DNA of 64,000 bases from Pyrinomonadaceae bacterium (lineage in GTDB: Bacteria > Acidobacteriota > Blastocatellia > Pyrinomonadales > Pyrinomonadaceae): assembly GCA_019186825.1 (NCBI GenBank), contig JABARP010000010.1:1-64000 (forward strand), in the 5' to 3' direction. A model generated the notes under the pieces. That model searched no databases, had not been told where the DNA came from, and saw only the letters and a list, made by a program, of their open reading frames with translations. Below are positions 53,531-62,675 of this stretch, one piece after another (position 1 is the stretch's first letter; every line of letters starts with the position of its first letter). A program made the position numbers and the translations under genes.

Positions 53531-54562
53531 ATGCGTCTTGACGACCTGGACTTCATATTGCCGCCGGAACAGATCGCTCAAACCCCTCTGGCGAGCCGTT
53601 CGGCTTCGCGAATGCTGATCGTCGATCGCAAAAGCGGCGAATTTCACGACGCGAAATTCACGGACCTCGTAGGCGAGCTCGGCCCGGACGACACCCTCGT
53701 TCTCAACAATACGAAGGTCTTTCCGGCGAGATTGTTCGGGCGGACGGAGACCGGAGCGGCGATCGAAATGCTGCTCATAGAGGAGGTCGAACCGCGTGTC
53801 TGGGATGCGGTCGCACGCCCGGGCAAGCGTCTCTCACCGGAAAAAAGGGTCATTTTCGACGAGAGATTCTCGGCCGTGGTCCTGGAAAAACTCGATGGCG
53901 GCCGCGTGCGGTTCCGTTTTAAGACCGAAGGTGACCTTGACGAGCAGATCGATCGCTTGGGGAACACGCCGCTACCGCCGTACATCACTCCGGATGAGGC
54001 GAAACGCGAGTTCGACCGTGAGCGGTATCAGACGGTCTTTGCTGCCGAACGCGGTGCGATCGCGGCACCGACCGCAGGGCTCCATTTTACCGACGAGATC
54101 TTGGACGCGATCCGCGGCAACGGTACAAAGATCGTCGAACTTACGCTACACGTAGGTTACGGGACGTTCGAGCCCGTGCGTGTCGAAGAACTCGAGGAAC
54201 ATCGCGTTTTGCCTGAGCGATTCTCGATCACGGAAGATGCGGCAAACGCGCTGAATGATTCGCTGGAGACGGGGAAACGCATTGTCGCGGTCGGTACGAC
54301 AACGACGCGCGCGCTCGAATCGGCTATCAGAGCGAAAGGACGATTCGAGGCCGGTGCGGGAGTCGCGGATCTTACGGTTACGCCCGGTTACAAATTCAAG
54401 GCGGTTTCGGCGCTTGTTACGAACTTTCACTTGCCGAAGAGTTCTCTGCTTATCCTTGTTTCCACATTCGGCGGACACAAACTTATAATGGATGCCTACG
54501 GGCACGCCGTGCGTGAGGGTTATCGGTTCTATAGCTACGGCGATTGTATGTTCGTGAAATAA
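53531..54562 (+). CDS. queA: S-adenosylmethionine:tRNA ribosyltransferase-isomerase
   Basis: 343 residues, the normal length. QueA transfers the ribosyl part of SAM to preQ1 at position 34 of certain tRNAs, making epoxyqueuosine. Blocks: MRLDDLDFILPPEQIAQTPL, LVLNNTKVFPARLFG, LPPYITPDE, GAIAAPTAGLHFT, TLHVGYGTFEPV, the long VAVGTTTTRALESA, and TNFHLPKSSLLILVSTFGG near the end. Its stop overlaps the rimI start by one base (TAATG), so the two are translated together. Confidence 0.97.
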   Translation: MRLDDLDFILPPEQIAQTPLASRSASRMLIVDRKSGEFHDAKFTDLVGELGPDDTLVLNNTKVFPARLFGRTETGAAIEMLLIEEVEPRVWDAVARPGKRLSPEKRVIFDERFSAVVLEKLDGGRVRFRFKTEGDLDEQIDRLGNTPLPPYITPDEAKREFDRERYQTVFAAERGAIAAPTAGLHFTDEILDAIRGNGTKIVELTLHVGYGTFEPVRVEELEEHRVLPERFSITEDAANALNDSLETGKRIVAVGTTTTRALESAIRAKGRFEAGAGVADLTVTPGYKFKAVSALVTNFHLPKSSLLILVSTFGGHKLIMDAYGHAVREGYRFYSYGDCMFVK

Positions 54563-55095
54563 TGCAGTTTATCGACTCGATCAAGAATCTTTTCGGTCCG
54601 CCGGCACGCGTCGCGGAGCCCGGTGTAAAGGTTGCACCGCCCGGCGAATATGTCATTCGTCCACTCACGAAAAGACATCTTCGAGAGGTAACGCTGCTGA
54701 ACGCCGAATGTTTTCCGAACGGCGACAGCTACACCCGGCACACGCTCGATTTTCTGCTGAGCCAGCCAACGACGCTCTCATACCGAATCGTTACAGAAGA
54801 CAACGACACGGTCGGATTCGCATTTGTGATGGTCAACGAAACAGGCACCGCGCATCTGACGACTATCGGCATCTCTCCCAAACATCGCCGCCGCGGCCTC
54901 GCAAAACGCCTTCTTGTGCATGTTGAGAATGCACTTCGCGCACGGTCGATAAACACTCTCGTGCTAGAGGTTCGCGTCAAGAATACCGCGGCACAGGAAC
55001 TTTACCGGCAGAAGGGCTTTTATGTCGTCCAACGCCTGAACAAATACTACACGGACGGCGAAGACTGCTTTCTGATGATGAAGGCGATCTATTAG
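54562..55095 (+). CDS. rimI: GNAT acetyltransferase (RimI-like)
   Basis: 177 residues from the ATG at 54562, set by the TAATG junction with queA. After a 35-residue lead, the GNAT core runs from YVIRPLTKRHLREVTLLNAECFPNGDSYTRHTLDFLLS to HLTTIGISPKHRRRGLAKRLLVHVENALR (acetyl-CoA RxxG loop), then LEVRVKNTAAQELYRQKGF and RLNKYYTDGEDCFLMMK. The last three blocks are the RimI hallmark (N-alpha-acetylation of ribosomal protein S18 in E. coli). The target here is not proven. Confidence 0.87.
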   Translation: MQFIDSIKNLFGPPARVAEPGVKVAPPGEYVIRPLTKRHLREVTLLNAECFPNGDSYTRHTLDFLLSQPTTLSYRIVTEDNDTVGFAFVMVNETGTAHLTTIGISPKHRRRGLAKRLLVHVENALRARSINTLVLEVRVKNTAAQELYRQKGFYVVQRLNKYYTDGEDCFLMMKAIY

Positions 55096-55111
55096 CCGGA
55101 GTTTTAAAACC

Positions 55112-55744
55112 GTGAACCTGCAGCTCCCGAAGATCTATCCGATCACAGACACAAGAATTTCCGGCCTTTCGCATACGGAGCAGGTCCGGCGGTTGATCTC
55201 GGGCGGTGCAACCTTCATCCAGCTTCGCGAAAAGCAACAACAGCCCGGCGATTGGTACGCCGATGCCCTCGAAGCGGCAAAGCTCTGCCGTGCGGCGGGC
55301 GCTCACTGCATCGTCAATGACAGGGTCGATATCGCAATAGCGGTAGACGCCGCCGGAGTGCACCTCGGGCAGGACGATATGCCTGTCGCAGCTGCGAGGA
55401 GGATCCTCGGCCGCGAGAAGATCATTGGGCTTTCTACACACTCGATCGAACAGCTTGAGGCCGCACTTCGCGAAGACATCGATTACGCCGCAATAGGCCC
55501 GATATTCGCGACAGCGACCAAATCCGACCACGAGCCGGTCATTGGCCTTGAAATGCTCCAGAATGCCGCCAAAACGGCAGGAAACGTGCCTCTGGTCGCC
55601 ATCGGCGGCATCTCAGAGGAGAATTTGCTGTCCGCTATAGACGCCGGGGCAAGCTCGGCCGCGATGATCGGTGCAATCGTGCGAAATGCCGACCTGATCG
55701 AGGAAAAATACCGCCAACTCGTCGAGCGTGTCTCACAACGTTAA
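55112..55744 (+). CDS. thiE: Thiamine-phosphate synthase
   Basis: 210 residues, TIM-barrel. It joins the thiazole and pyrimidine halves of thiamine to give thiamine phosphate. Motifs: IYPITDTRISG, GGATFIQLREKQ (pyrophosphate side), CIVNDRVDIAIAVDAAGVHLGQDDMP, IIGLSTHSIEQ, YAAIGPIFATATKSDHEPVIGLEML and VAIGGISEENL. The start is GTG at 55112 with GGAG 10 bases upstream. No TPP riboswitch is seen before it; it sits 16 bases after rimI in the queA-rimI-thiE run. No other thi gene is in the window. Confidence 0.95.
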   Translation: MNLQLPKIYPITDTRISGLSHTEQVRRLISGGATFIQLREKQQQPGDWYADALEAAKLCRAAGAHCIVNDRVDIAIAVDAAGVHLGQDDMPVAAARRILGREKIIGLSTHSIEQLEAALREDIDYAAIGPIFATATKSDHEPVIGLEMLQNAAKTAGNVPLVAIGGISEENLLSAIDAGASSAAMIGAIVRNADLIEEKYRQLVERVSQR

Positions 55745-55762
55745 ACATTTGCCAAAATTGTC

Positions 55763-55791
55763 TTGCATTCAGAATAAACATTGGTCATAAT
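55763..55791 (+). promoter_or_regulatory. Candidate promoter for pilT
   Basis: A -35-like TTGCAT (55763-55768) and a -10-like CATAAT (55786-55791) have an ideal 17-base spacing, in the gap between thiE and pilT. It would give a leader of about 105 bases. Each hexamer matches its consensus only partly. Confidence 0.4.
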
Positions 55792-55901
55792 GGTTACGCG
55801 GCTTTGGGCTCGCGGTTTTCCACGCCTCGAGATGCGGCCGTCCTTACGTTCCCTGATCCCTCCAGACATTTACGCCAACATAGGGGAGCTGCGTTTCCAC
55901 A

Positions 55902-57101
55902 ATGAGTTTGTTAGACATTGCACCGATCATCGAGCAGATGCTGCTCGTTTCCGACAACATCAGCGATCTGAACTTCTCGGCGAATCAAAAGCCGCAGGTT
56001 GAGATCAACGGTAAGCTGCATCCGGCGTCGCCCCTCGGCCTCGGAAGGCTGACGGCGTTCCAGACGGAGACGATCGCCATGTCTCTCGTCCGGGATAATC
56101 CGGACGCGGCAATGCAGCTTGCGAAATACCGAACGGCCGACCTTAGCTACGCACTTCCGGGGAAATGCCGTTTCCGCGTAAATATCTTCCAGCAGCGAAA
56201 CTCCTGGTCGATCGTAATGAGGTTGATCCCGCATTCGATCCCGAGTTTTGAGGATCTGCGGCTGCCGCCGACACTCGCCGAGATCGCGGAGATCCGCAAC
56301 GGAATCGTTTTGCTCACTGGGCCGACGGGCTCAGGTAAGAGTTCGACGCTTGCCGCGATCATCGACCGCATCAACGAAACGAAGGCATATCACATCGTTA
56401 CGATCGAGGACCCGATCGAATTCCTTCACAACCACAAGATGTCGACGATCAACCAGAGAGAGGTTGGTGCCGACACCCGAGATTTTGCGACCGCGCTGCG
56501 CGCTGCCCTTCGACAAGCGCCGAAGGTCATCCTCGTCGGCGAAATGCGAGACCTTGAGACGGCTGAGATCGCGCTTGAGGCCGCAGAGACGGGCCACCTT
56601 GTGCTTTCAACGCTGCATACGATCGACGCTTCGAAGACGATCGACCGCATCATCGGCCTTTATCCGAAGAACGAAGAGCGGATCATTCGCACGCGCCTCG
56701 CGCAGACGTTCCGTTACATCGTTTCCCAGCGCCTGATCCCGAAGGCAGACGGCAATGGCCGTATCGCCGCCGTCGAGGTTCTGCGGTCGAACCCGCGAAC
56801 ACGCGAATACATTGAGAAAGGTGAGACCGAGGGTAAGACATTGCTCGACGCGATCCGCGACGGTGAGATCGACGGAATGCAGGACTTCGATTCCGTGATC
56901 CGCAAGCTCGTCGAATCCGGCGAGATCACGATGGAAGACGGACTCTCGTTCGCCACCAACCAGAATAACCTCCTGCTCCAGCTCAAGGGGCTCGCCTCGA
57001 CCGAGGATTACGTTAATCAGCATCGCATGGGACGTCCAATGGGCTCGACGCCGCCGCCGGCGGAATCGAATCCGGATTCGGTTCTCAGCATGATCGAGTA
57101 G
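55902..57101 (+). CDS. pilT: PilT-like type IV pilus retraction ATPase
   Basis: 399 residues. A PilT/PilU-type secretion ATPase that powers pilus retraction. N-terminal PAS-like domain with SDLNFSANQKPQVEINGKL; core with Walker A LLTGPTGSGKSSTL, Asp box IVTIEDPIEFLH, Walker B KVILVGEMRDLETAEIALEAAETGHLVLSTLHT (His box) and YIVSQRLIPKADG. The classic AIRNLIRE motif of PilT is replaced by DSVIRKLVESGEITMEDG, and the C-terminal 30 residues are a flexible Pro/Gly-rich tail. Whether it acts as PilT or PilU is open. No other pilus genes are in the window; a zinc-ribbon partner follows 15 bases later. Confidence 0.92.
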   Translation: MSLLDIAPIIEQMLLVSDNISDLNFSANQKPQVEINGKLHPASPLGLGRLTAFQTETIAMSLVRDNPDAAMQLAKYRTADLSYALPGKCRFRVNIFQQRNSWSIVMRLIPHSIPSFEDLRLPPTLAEIAEIRNGIVLLTGPTGSGKSSTLAAIIDRINETKAYHIVTIEDPIEFLHNHKMSTINQREVGADTRDFATALRAALRQAPKVILVGEMRDLETAEIALEAAETGHLVLSTLHTIDASKTIDRIIGLYPKNEERIIRTRLAQTFRYIVSQRLIPKADGNGRIAAVEVLRSNPRTREYIEKGETEGKTLLDAIRDGEIDGMQDFDSVIRKLVESGEITMEDGLSFATNQNNLLLQLKGLASTEDYVNQHRMGRPMGSTPPPAESNPDSVLSMIE

Positions 57102-57116
57102 GAGACAAGGATCTTT

Positions 57117-57848
57117 ATGATAATACGCTGCGATAACTGCTCTGTTTCCTTGCAATTAGACGAATCGAAAGTTCCGGCCGGGAACTTTACGGTCAGATGC
57201 CCACGCTGCCAGAATATGCTGCGCGTCCAAAAGGATGCGTCCGGAAAAGGCTCTTCGACGGTACAGCAGCTTGCCGACAACAAACCGGCACCGGCAACCG
57301 GCGGCAACTCGCAAGATTTTGCTCATAGAGAATCCGAGATGCAGATCAACAGCGCGCTTCGCTCGCTGCTCGAAGCATTGAAGAAGGACAACACGCCGCT
57401 CGAAGCAGGCGATGACGAAACGGAAAAGCCGCGACGCATTCTGCTCTGTCTCGGCGCAAAACTCGAGCAGGCGGCAAAGCTTCTCTCCGACGCTGGTTAT
57501 AAGGTCTATGTCGCGCAAACCCCGGCTCAAGCAAATGAAAGGCTGCGCGAAGGAAAGGTCGAGATCTTGATGTTCTCGCAGGATTTCGCACCGGAACACA
57601 GCGGTGCGGCCGTCATACAGCAAAGGGTGAATGCGATGTATTCGGCCGAGCGAAGAAGGCTCTATTTCATCTCGCTCGAAGAATCGGGCGCTACGATGAA
57701 TGCGAATGAGGCCTTCTTGAGGAATCTGAATCTGATCGTGAACTACGCAGATCTTCCGCAGCTGCCGCTGATCCTGAACCGCACATTAACGGATTACAAC
57801 AGCCTGTATATGCATTTTAACCGCGCGTCTAACCTGGCACCGATCTAG
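57117..57848 (+). CDS. Zinc-ribbon plus receiver-like domain protein next to pilT
   Basis: 243 residues. The N-terminus is a MJ0042-type zinc ribbon (cysteines 5, 8, 28 and 31). A linker (about residues 40-95) leads to a Rossmann-like domain (about 105-230): RRILLCLGAKLEQAAKLLSDAGYKVYVAQTPAQANERLREGKVEILMFSQDF, the layout of a response-regulator receiver. The normal acidic phosphorylation site is not evident: FSQDF stands where the aspartate strand should be, so the domain may be a pseudo-receiver. It is 15 bases after pilT and likely in its operon. Its end overlaps the converging holA by 4 bases. Confidence 0.8.
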   Translation: MIIRCDNCSVSLQLDESKVPAGNFTVRCPRCQNMLRVQKDASGKGSSTVQQLADNKPAPATGGNSQDFAHRESEMQINSALRSLLEALKKDNTPLEAGDDETEKPRRILLCLGAKLEQAAKLLSDAGYKVYVAQTPAQANERLREGKVEILMFSQDFAPEHSGAAVIQQRVNAMYSAERRRLYFISLEESGATMNANEAFLRNLNLIVNYADLPQLPLILNRTLTDYNSLYMHFNRASNLAPI

Positions 57849-58897
57849 CGACGGGCAGAGTTCAACGATGCGATCTCGGAGACGAGGACCTCGAGCTGTT
57901 TTCGCGGGCCGTCGGCTCCGCCTTTTGAGGTTTTGATCGCAAGATCGACATCGGCGATACGCTTTATGATGTAGGTGAGCAAGGCTCGATCCGTCCGCCG
58001 TGCTGCGGCAAAATACCCTTCCTGCAGCGAATACTTTACGCCCATCTGACGCGTGATCTCACCGCGCTCAACGTCGCGTTCCATCATTCCCTTAACGATC
58101 GCGAGCTTTCGGAAATTGTACGAGAGCGAGCCGAGTATCATCACCGGTTCGGCGCCATCGCCAAGCACTTTTTCAAGCGCTTTGATCGCTGCGGCCCCAC
58201 GTCCGCGATTGAGTTCGTCGTTGAGCGCGAAATTCGACAATTCGCGATGGTCGGCAACCAGAGTTTCGATGAGTTCGACCGTGACGGCTTTTTCGGGCAG
58301 CGCTGCGGTGATGAGTTTCTCTGCCTCGCTTTCGAGACGCGCAACGTCGCCGCCGCAAAGCGAAGCGAGCAGCGCGACGGCACTCTTGTCGATCGCGGTG
58401 CCATTTCGCCGGAAAATACTCTCGGCCCAGGAGCGAAGCCCCGCTTCGTCAAGCGGTGAAAACTCGACGATCGAGGCGAGATCCTTCAAGAGCTTCGAGA
58501 TCTTCCGATTGCCGTTGAATTCGTTCGCGATGAAGATGACGACGCTTGTTGCCGACGGGCTCTTTAGATATGCCTTGAGCGCCTTTTCGTGTTCCTCGCG
58601 AAGCGTATCGCGGGCTGCTGTCGCCGCGATCGACACATCCTTAATGCGGACAAGACGCCTCGCCGCCATCATCGGGAATTGCTCGGCAGCAGCGATCGCA
58701 CGCTGAAGATTTTCCGAGACCGAAAGGCTGAACTCCGCCTCGTTAAAATCGCGTAGGTCGTCCTTTGAAAAGCATGCCTCGGCGATCGCCTTAGCGGCTC
58801 GGTCGCGCAGGTAAGTTTCCTCGCCGTAAAGAACGTAGACAGGCGCAAGTTCACGCCGCTGCACCTGTTCTCTAAGCTGTTCGCGGGTCACGAGCAT
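57845..58897 (-). CDS. holA: DNA polymerase III delta subunit
   Basis: 350 residues, the standard size. HolA is the wrench of the clamp loader, opening the beta clamp during DNA replication. Sequence blocks: PVYVLYGEETYLRDRAAKAI at the N-terminus, FNEAEFSLS, FPMMAARRLVRIKDV, ATSVVIFIANEFNGNRKISKLLKD, LLASLCGGDVARLESEAEKL, ALEKVLGDGAEPVMILGSLSYNFRKL and a C-terminal IADVDLAIKTSKGGADGPRKQLEVLVSEI. It is the last gene of the folP-lptE run and starts 16 bases after the lptE-like gene. Confidence 0.94.
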   Translation of the reverse strand: MLVTREQLREQVQRRELAPVYVLYGEETYLRDRAAKAIAEACFSKDDLRDFNEAEFSLSVSENLQRAIAAAEQFPMMAARRLVRIKDVSIAATAARDTLREEHEKALKAYLKSPSATSVVIFIANEFNGNRKISKLLKDLASIVEFSPLDEAGLRSWAESIFRRNGTAIDKSAVALLASLCGGDVARLESEAEKLITAALPEKAVTVELIETLVADHRELSNFALNDELNRGRGAAAIKALEKVLGDGAEPVMILGSLSYNFRKLAIVKGMMERDVERGEITRQMGVKYSLQEGYFAAARRTDRALLTYIIKRIADVDLAIKTSKGGADGPRKQLEVLVSEIASLNSARR

Positions 58898-58913
58898 TCT
58901 ACAGATCTTGCTG

Positions 58914-59471
58914 TTACTTCTTCTCTTCTCTTACGCCGATGCCGTTGACGACGGCAGAGACGACGGATCCGGCGAAGGCGCGTGCCATACGCTCGACTGC
59001 AGGATCTTCCTCGTTAAAGAACGAACGCGGGTCCTCTGAAAATTCGAACGAATCGCGAAACACGAAATTCTGATTGTCGTAAAGGATCTTTTCGTGGCGA
59101 AGGTCGCGGATCGTGATCGCGCCGACGATCGTTACTTCATAGACGCGCGCACGGCCTTCCTTATCGAGCAGTACGCCGGTGAAGAAGAAATCGCGGATCG
59201 TGCCCTCGACGACGGCGTCCGCACCCGTTCGAGAGCCTTGCACGACGAGGCCGTTGCCGCGACGGATGATCTCACGGCTGACGGCTTCGGTAAAGCGGGA
59301 ATCGACCTTGTAATGCAATCCCTTTGCCTCGGTCTGAAATATCGGTACCGCGACGATCTTAATGTCTTTCGGAAGGCCGGAATTCGTTACGGGTTTATAA
59401 CACTCGGTAAAGCCGCTCGCCAGCAAGAAAACGGCACAGGCAAAAAGCGTTGTTCGCAGCTTGGTTCTCAT
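58914..59471 (-). CDS. LptE-like envelope protein
   Basis: 185 residues with an N-terminal hydrophobic signal (TTLFACAVFLLASGFTEC). The mature part fits LptE, which joins LptD at the outer membrane to place LPS: GLPKDIKIVAVPIFQTEAKGLHYKVDSRFTEAVSREIIRRGN, DAVVEGTIRDFFFTGVL, then YEVTIVGAITIRDLRHEKILYDNQNFVFRDSFEFSEDP. The usual lipobox (L-[AS]-[GA]-C) is not seen; the only nearby cysteine follows F-T-E, so lipidation is doubtful. Its ATG overlaps the stop of the 50-codon gene (ATGA). No lptD is in the window. Confidence 0.8.
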   Translation of the reverse strand: MRTKLRTTLFACAVFLLASGFTECYKPVTNSGLPKDIKIVAVPIFQTEAKGLHYKVDSRFTEAVSREIIRRGNGLVVQGSRTGADAVVEGTIRDFFFTGVLLDKEGRARVYEVTIVGAITIRDLRHEKILYDNQNFVFRDSFEFSEDPRSFFNEEDPAVERMARAFAGSVVSAVVNGIGVREEKK

Positions 59472-59620
59472 CGACGTTTCAAAAACCTCCTTCCGATCCA
59501 GACAAAAAGGAGCGCGCCGAGGAATGCGAAGATCGCTCCGAAGAGGATGTCGAGCCAGCTCATTCCCGCAGGGCCGTCGCCGGCCGGAACGTCAAAGAAA
59601 AGCAGCAACAAGGTCGTCAT
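59468..59620 (-). CDS. Small membrane protein of 50 residues between folP and lptE
   Basis: A 50-codon ORF too short for ordinary ORF cut-offs. It begins MTTLLLLFFDVPAGDGPAGM and has one clear hydrophobic helix (about residues 22-43, LDILFGAIFAFLGALLFVWIG) with a basic end, RRFLKRR. It overlaps the end of folP by 4 bases and the start of the lptE-like gene by 4 bases, both as ATGA, which is the usual sign of coupled translation. A GGAAGGAGG (59482-59490) near its 3' end could also serve as the ribosome site of lptE. Function is unknown. Confidence 0.7.
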   Translation of the reverse strand: MTTLLLLFFDVPAGDGPAGMSWLDILFGAIFAFLGALLFVWIGRRFLKRR

Positions 59621-60456
59621 AATATACCCAAAGCATTCGCGGTCTGCAGTGCTTGCCGCGTTTCTTGCACATCGTGAACGCGAATGATCTTTGCTCCGTT
59701 CGCTACGGCAGCGATCGCGGCGGCAAGGCTTCCTCCGAGCCGTTTTCGTGCGTCCGGTTCGTTACAGAGCTTTCCGATGAATGATTTTCGGGAAGCACCT
59801 ACGAGCATTGGAAAACGCTCGAACTTTTCGATGATTCTAGCAAGGTTTTCGATCAGCGATAAGTTCTGCTCGACGGTTTTGCCGAACCCGATACCGACAT
59901 CGAGGACGATATTCTCACGCGGAACGCCGCTCTCCAGTGCGATTTGAAGGCTCTTGCGAAGGCCGCACTCGACCTCCGCAAAGATGCTTTCAACAGGGTC
60001 TCGCGAATGCATCTCGTCGAATTCCCCGCGCGAATGCATCAGGATCAGCCCGGCATTGGCTCTCGCGGCAACCGAGGCAACTTCGGGGTCGAATCGAAGA
60101 CCCGAGATGTCGTTGATGATCTCGGCTCCGCTTTCGAGAGCGGCCGCAGCGACCTCGGCCTTGCTCGTATCGACCGAGATCGGAATATCGAATCGCGATG
60201 CGACGGCCTCGACCAATGGTGCGATGCGGCCGATCTCTTCGGCAGCGGAGATACGTTTGCTGCCGGGCCGAGTCGATTCACCGCCGATGTCGAGAATATC
60301 GGCACCTTCGCTGAGAAGCTTTTCGGCACGCCGAAATGCATCATCGAGCGCGAAGGCTTCGCCGCCGTCCGAAAAGCTGTCGGGCGTCGTATTCACAATG
60401 CCCATAACGAGTACGAGCGAAAGGTCGAGTTCTCTTTTTGCAGTTCGCCAGATCAC
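59617..60456 (-). CDS. folP: Dihydropteroate synthase
   Basis: 279 residues, TIM-barrel. It condenses p-aminobenzoate with the pterin pyrophosphate in folate synthesis and is the sulfonamide target. Blocks: MGIVNTTPDSFSDGG, ADILDIGGESTRPGS, ISVDTSKAEVAAAALESGAEIINDISGLR, GLILMHSRG, IVLDVGIGFGKTVEQNLSLI, LVGASRKSFIGKL and GGSLAAAIAAVANGAKIIRVHDVQET. The start is GTG at 60456 without an obvious ribosome site. Its stop overlaps the next small gene. Confidence 0.96.
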   Translation of the reverse strand: MIWRTAKRELDLSLVLVMGIVNTTPDSFSDGGEAFALDDAFRRAEKLLSEGADILDIGGESTRPGSKRISAAEEIGRIAPLVEAVASRFDIPISVDTSKAEVAAAALESGAEIINDISGLRFDPEVASVAARANAGLILMHSRGEFDEMHSRDPVESIFAEVECGLRKSLQIALESGVPRENIVLDVGIGFGKTVEQNLSLIENLARIIEKFERFPMLVGASRKSFIGKLCNEPDARKRLGGSLAAAIAAVANGAKIIRVHDVQETRQALQTANALGIL

Positions 60457-60563
60457 AGGTCAAAGGTCGCTATCACTGGAAATTGTAAATCAAAAAGGGA
60501 TGAAGCGTGTGCCTCATCCCTGGTCAATGCTTGGCCGCCTATCGAAGTGAGCGGTCAGACGTA

Positions 60564-62507
60564 TTACGCGGTTGCCGGATTATTGCCCGTGATCGGCGGC
60601 AATATCGGTTTCTTGAACGGCTTATCGGCCGAGCCCTCGTTTTCAGGCGAGCCATCGTCATCATTGTCGGACACCGGATCGGCATCGAGCGGAAGGCCGG
60701 CGACAACGCGACGGATCTGGATCCCGTCAAGCGTTTCGAATTCGAGCAAAGCTTCTGCGAGGCGTACCATTGCGTCACGGTTCTCGCGAATGATCTTCTC
60801 GGCGCGTTCGTACTGCTCGGCGACGATGCGCTTCACCTCGGCATCGATCTTTATTGCCGTATCCTCCGAATAGTCGCGATGCTGTGCGATCTCGCGGCCG
60901 AGGAAGATCTGCTCCTCCTTCTTGCCGAAAGTGATCGGCCCGAGGTCGCTCATACCGTACTCGCAGACCATCGCACGAGCGACTTCCGTAGCTTTTTCGA
61001 TATCATTCGAAGCTCCGGTCGTGACCGAGCCGATGAAAATATCTTCGGCGATACGTCCGCCCATTGCCATCGCGATCTGCCCGAGAAGATATTCTTTCGA
61101 GGCCGAAAGGCGATCCTTTTCAGGAAGGTACATCGTCAGGCCGAGGGCCATGCCGCGCGGAATGATCGTAACCTTGTGGACAGGGTCGATATTCGGCACC
61201 TTGAGGCCAACAAGCGTGTGGCCGGCTTCGTGATAAGCGGTGATGCGTTTCTCCTCGTCGGAGATGACCATCGACTTCCGCTCGGCACCCATCATCACCT
61301 TGTCCTTGGCGATCTCGAAATCCGCCATCGTAACGACCTTCTTGTTGAAGCGAGCTGCATTCAGCGCAGCTTCGTTGACGATATTCGCAAGGTCAGCACC
61401 CGTAAATCCGGGCGTGCCGCGGGCAATAACGCTGATATCGACGCCTTCGTCGAGCGGGATCTTGCGAGTGTGGACCTTCAGGATGCCTTCGCGGCCGCGA
61501 ACGTCGGGACGTCCGACGACAACGCGACGGTCAAAGCGTCCGGGGCGAAGAAGCGCCGGGTCAAGAACGTCCGGCCGGTTCGTCGAAGCCATAAGAATGA
61601 CGCCGTCGTTCGACTCGAAGCCGTCCATCTCGACAAGCAGCTGGTTGAGCGTCTGTTCGCGTTCGTCGTGTCCGCCGCCAAGGCCTGCGCCGCGATGGCG
61701 TCCGACGGCATCGATCTCATCGATGAAGATGATGCAAGGCGCGTTCTTCTTACCCTGTTCAAAAAGGTCGCGTACGCGGCTCGCACCGACACCGACGAAC
61801 ATCTCGACGAAATCCGAGCCGGAGATCGAGAAGAAAGGTACGTTAGCTTCGCCGGCAACTGCCTTTGCGAGCAAGGTTTTGCCGGTTCCCGGAGGTCCGA
61901 CCATCAGGACGCCCTTCGGGATCTTGCCGCCGAGCTTTTGAAATTTCTGCGGGTCTTTTAGAAACTCGATGATCTCCTGCAGCTCTTCTTTTGCCTCGTC
62001 AACGCCCGAAACGTCTTTGAAAGTTACGCGCTTTTGCTGATTATTGAGCAGCTTTGCCTTGGATTTACCAAAACTTAGGGCCTTGTTGCCGCCCGCCTGC
62101 ATTTGGCGGAGCGTGAAAGCAAGCACACCGAGGATCAGCAAGATCGGCAGGAACTGGATAAGAATGATCCAACCCCAGCCCTCGCTCTTCGGTTCGTCGC
62201 TCATTGCGACCTGCGTGCTGCCGATGTTCGCGTCGTTGAATTCGGAGATCTTGTCCTTAAGGAGCTTGACGGTCGCGTCACTGCCGACGTTCGTCACGTA
62301 TTTTGTGCCGTTAACGTCCGTAAACTCGACCTGTGACTGCTTGAAGAGCGCCTGTTTGATCTCTTTGTTATTGATGTGGCTGATCGCCGCATCAATGCTC
62401 AATTCCTGTGCCGGCTTATTCTGCTTTGTCTGTAAAAACCAGACAAAGACAAGAGCACCGGTGATGATGATCATCCAAAGGAGAATTTGTCGTGCCTTAG
62501 AACTCAA
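60564..62507 (-). CDS. ftsH: ATP-dependent zinc metalloprotease FtsH
   Basis: 647 residues. A hexameric membrane AAA+ protease that degrades misfolded membrane proteins and regulators. Two N-terminal helices (about residues 8-25 and 110-130) flank a periplasmic domain. The AAA core has Walker [19 protein letters not shown], Walker [16 protein letters not shown], and the second region of homology [18 protein letters not shown]. The zinc site HEAGHTLVG follows, with a later [15 protein letters not shown]. The TTG at 62507 is chosen because a GGAGG lies 9 bases upstream; an in-frame start at 62564 would add 19 residues. A disordered acidic/proline end closes the protein. Confidence 0.96.
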   Translation of the reverse strand: MSSKARQILLWMIIITGALVFVWFLQTKQNKPAQELSIDAAISHINNKEIKQALFKQSQVEFTDVNGTKYVTNVGSDATVKLLKDKISEFNDANIGSTQVAMSDEPKSEGWGWIILIQFLPILLILGVLAFTLRQMQAGGNKALSFGKSKAKLLNNQQKRVTFKDVSGVDEAKEELQEIIEFLKDPQKFQKLGGKIPKGVLMVGPPGTGKTLLAKAVAGEANVPFFSISGSDFVEMFVGVGASRVRDLFEQGKKNAPCIIFIDEIDAVGRHRGAGLGGGHDEREQTLNQLLVEMDGFESNDGVILMASTNRPDVLDPALLRPGRFDRRVVVGRPDVRGREGILKVHTRKIPLDEGVDISVIARGTPGFTGADLANIVNEAALNAARFNKKVVTMADFEIAKDKVMMGAERKSMVISDEEKRITAYHEAGHTLVGLKVPNIDPVHKVTIIPRGMALGLTMYLPEKDRLSASKEYLLGQIAMAMGGRIAEDIFIGSVTTGASNDIEKATEVARAMVCEYGMSDLGPITFGKKEEQIFLGREIAQHRDYSEDTAIKIDAEVKRIVAEQYERAEKIIRENRDAMVRLAEALLEFETLDGIQIRRVVAGLPLDADPVSDNDDDGSPENEGSADKPFKKPILPPITGNNPATA

Positions 62508-62675
62508 AATTAAAAGCCTCCGCCTGTACCTTCCGCTTGTCGCGATCTCTCGAAGACAAACCAAAAGGGCAGTCTTCTTTGGATGAAAGCCGGCTATTAG
62601 CGCGTTGTTCCCTAAAAAGAGCCGAACAACAGCGGCAACCTTTAATTTTAGGCGCCCGGCAACGCTTTTTCAACC

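Noticed and set aside
55090..55115. TPP riboswitch upstream of thiE.
   Set aside because: Only 16 bases separate it from rimI and no THI-element sequence was seen.
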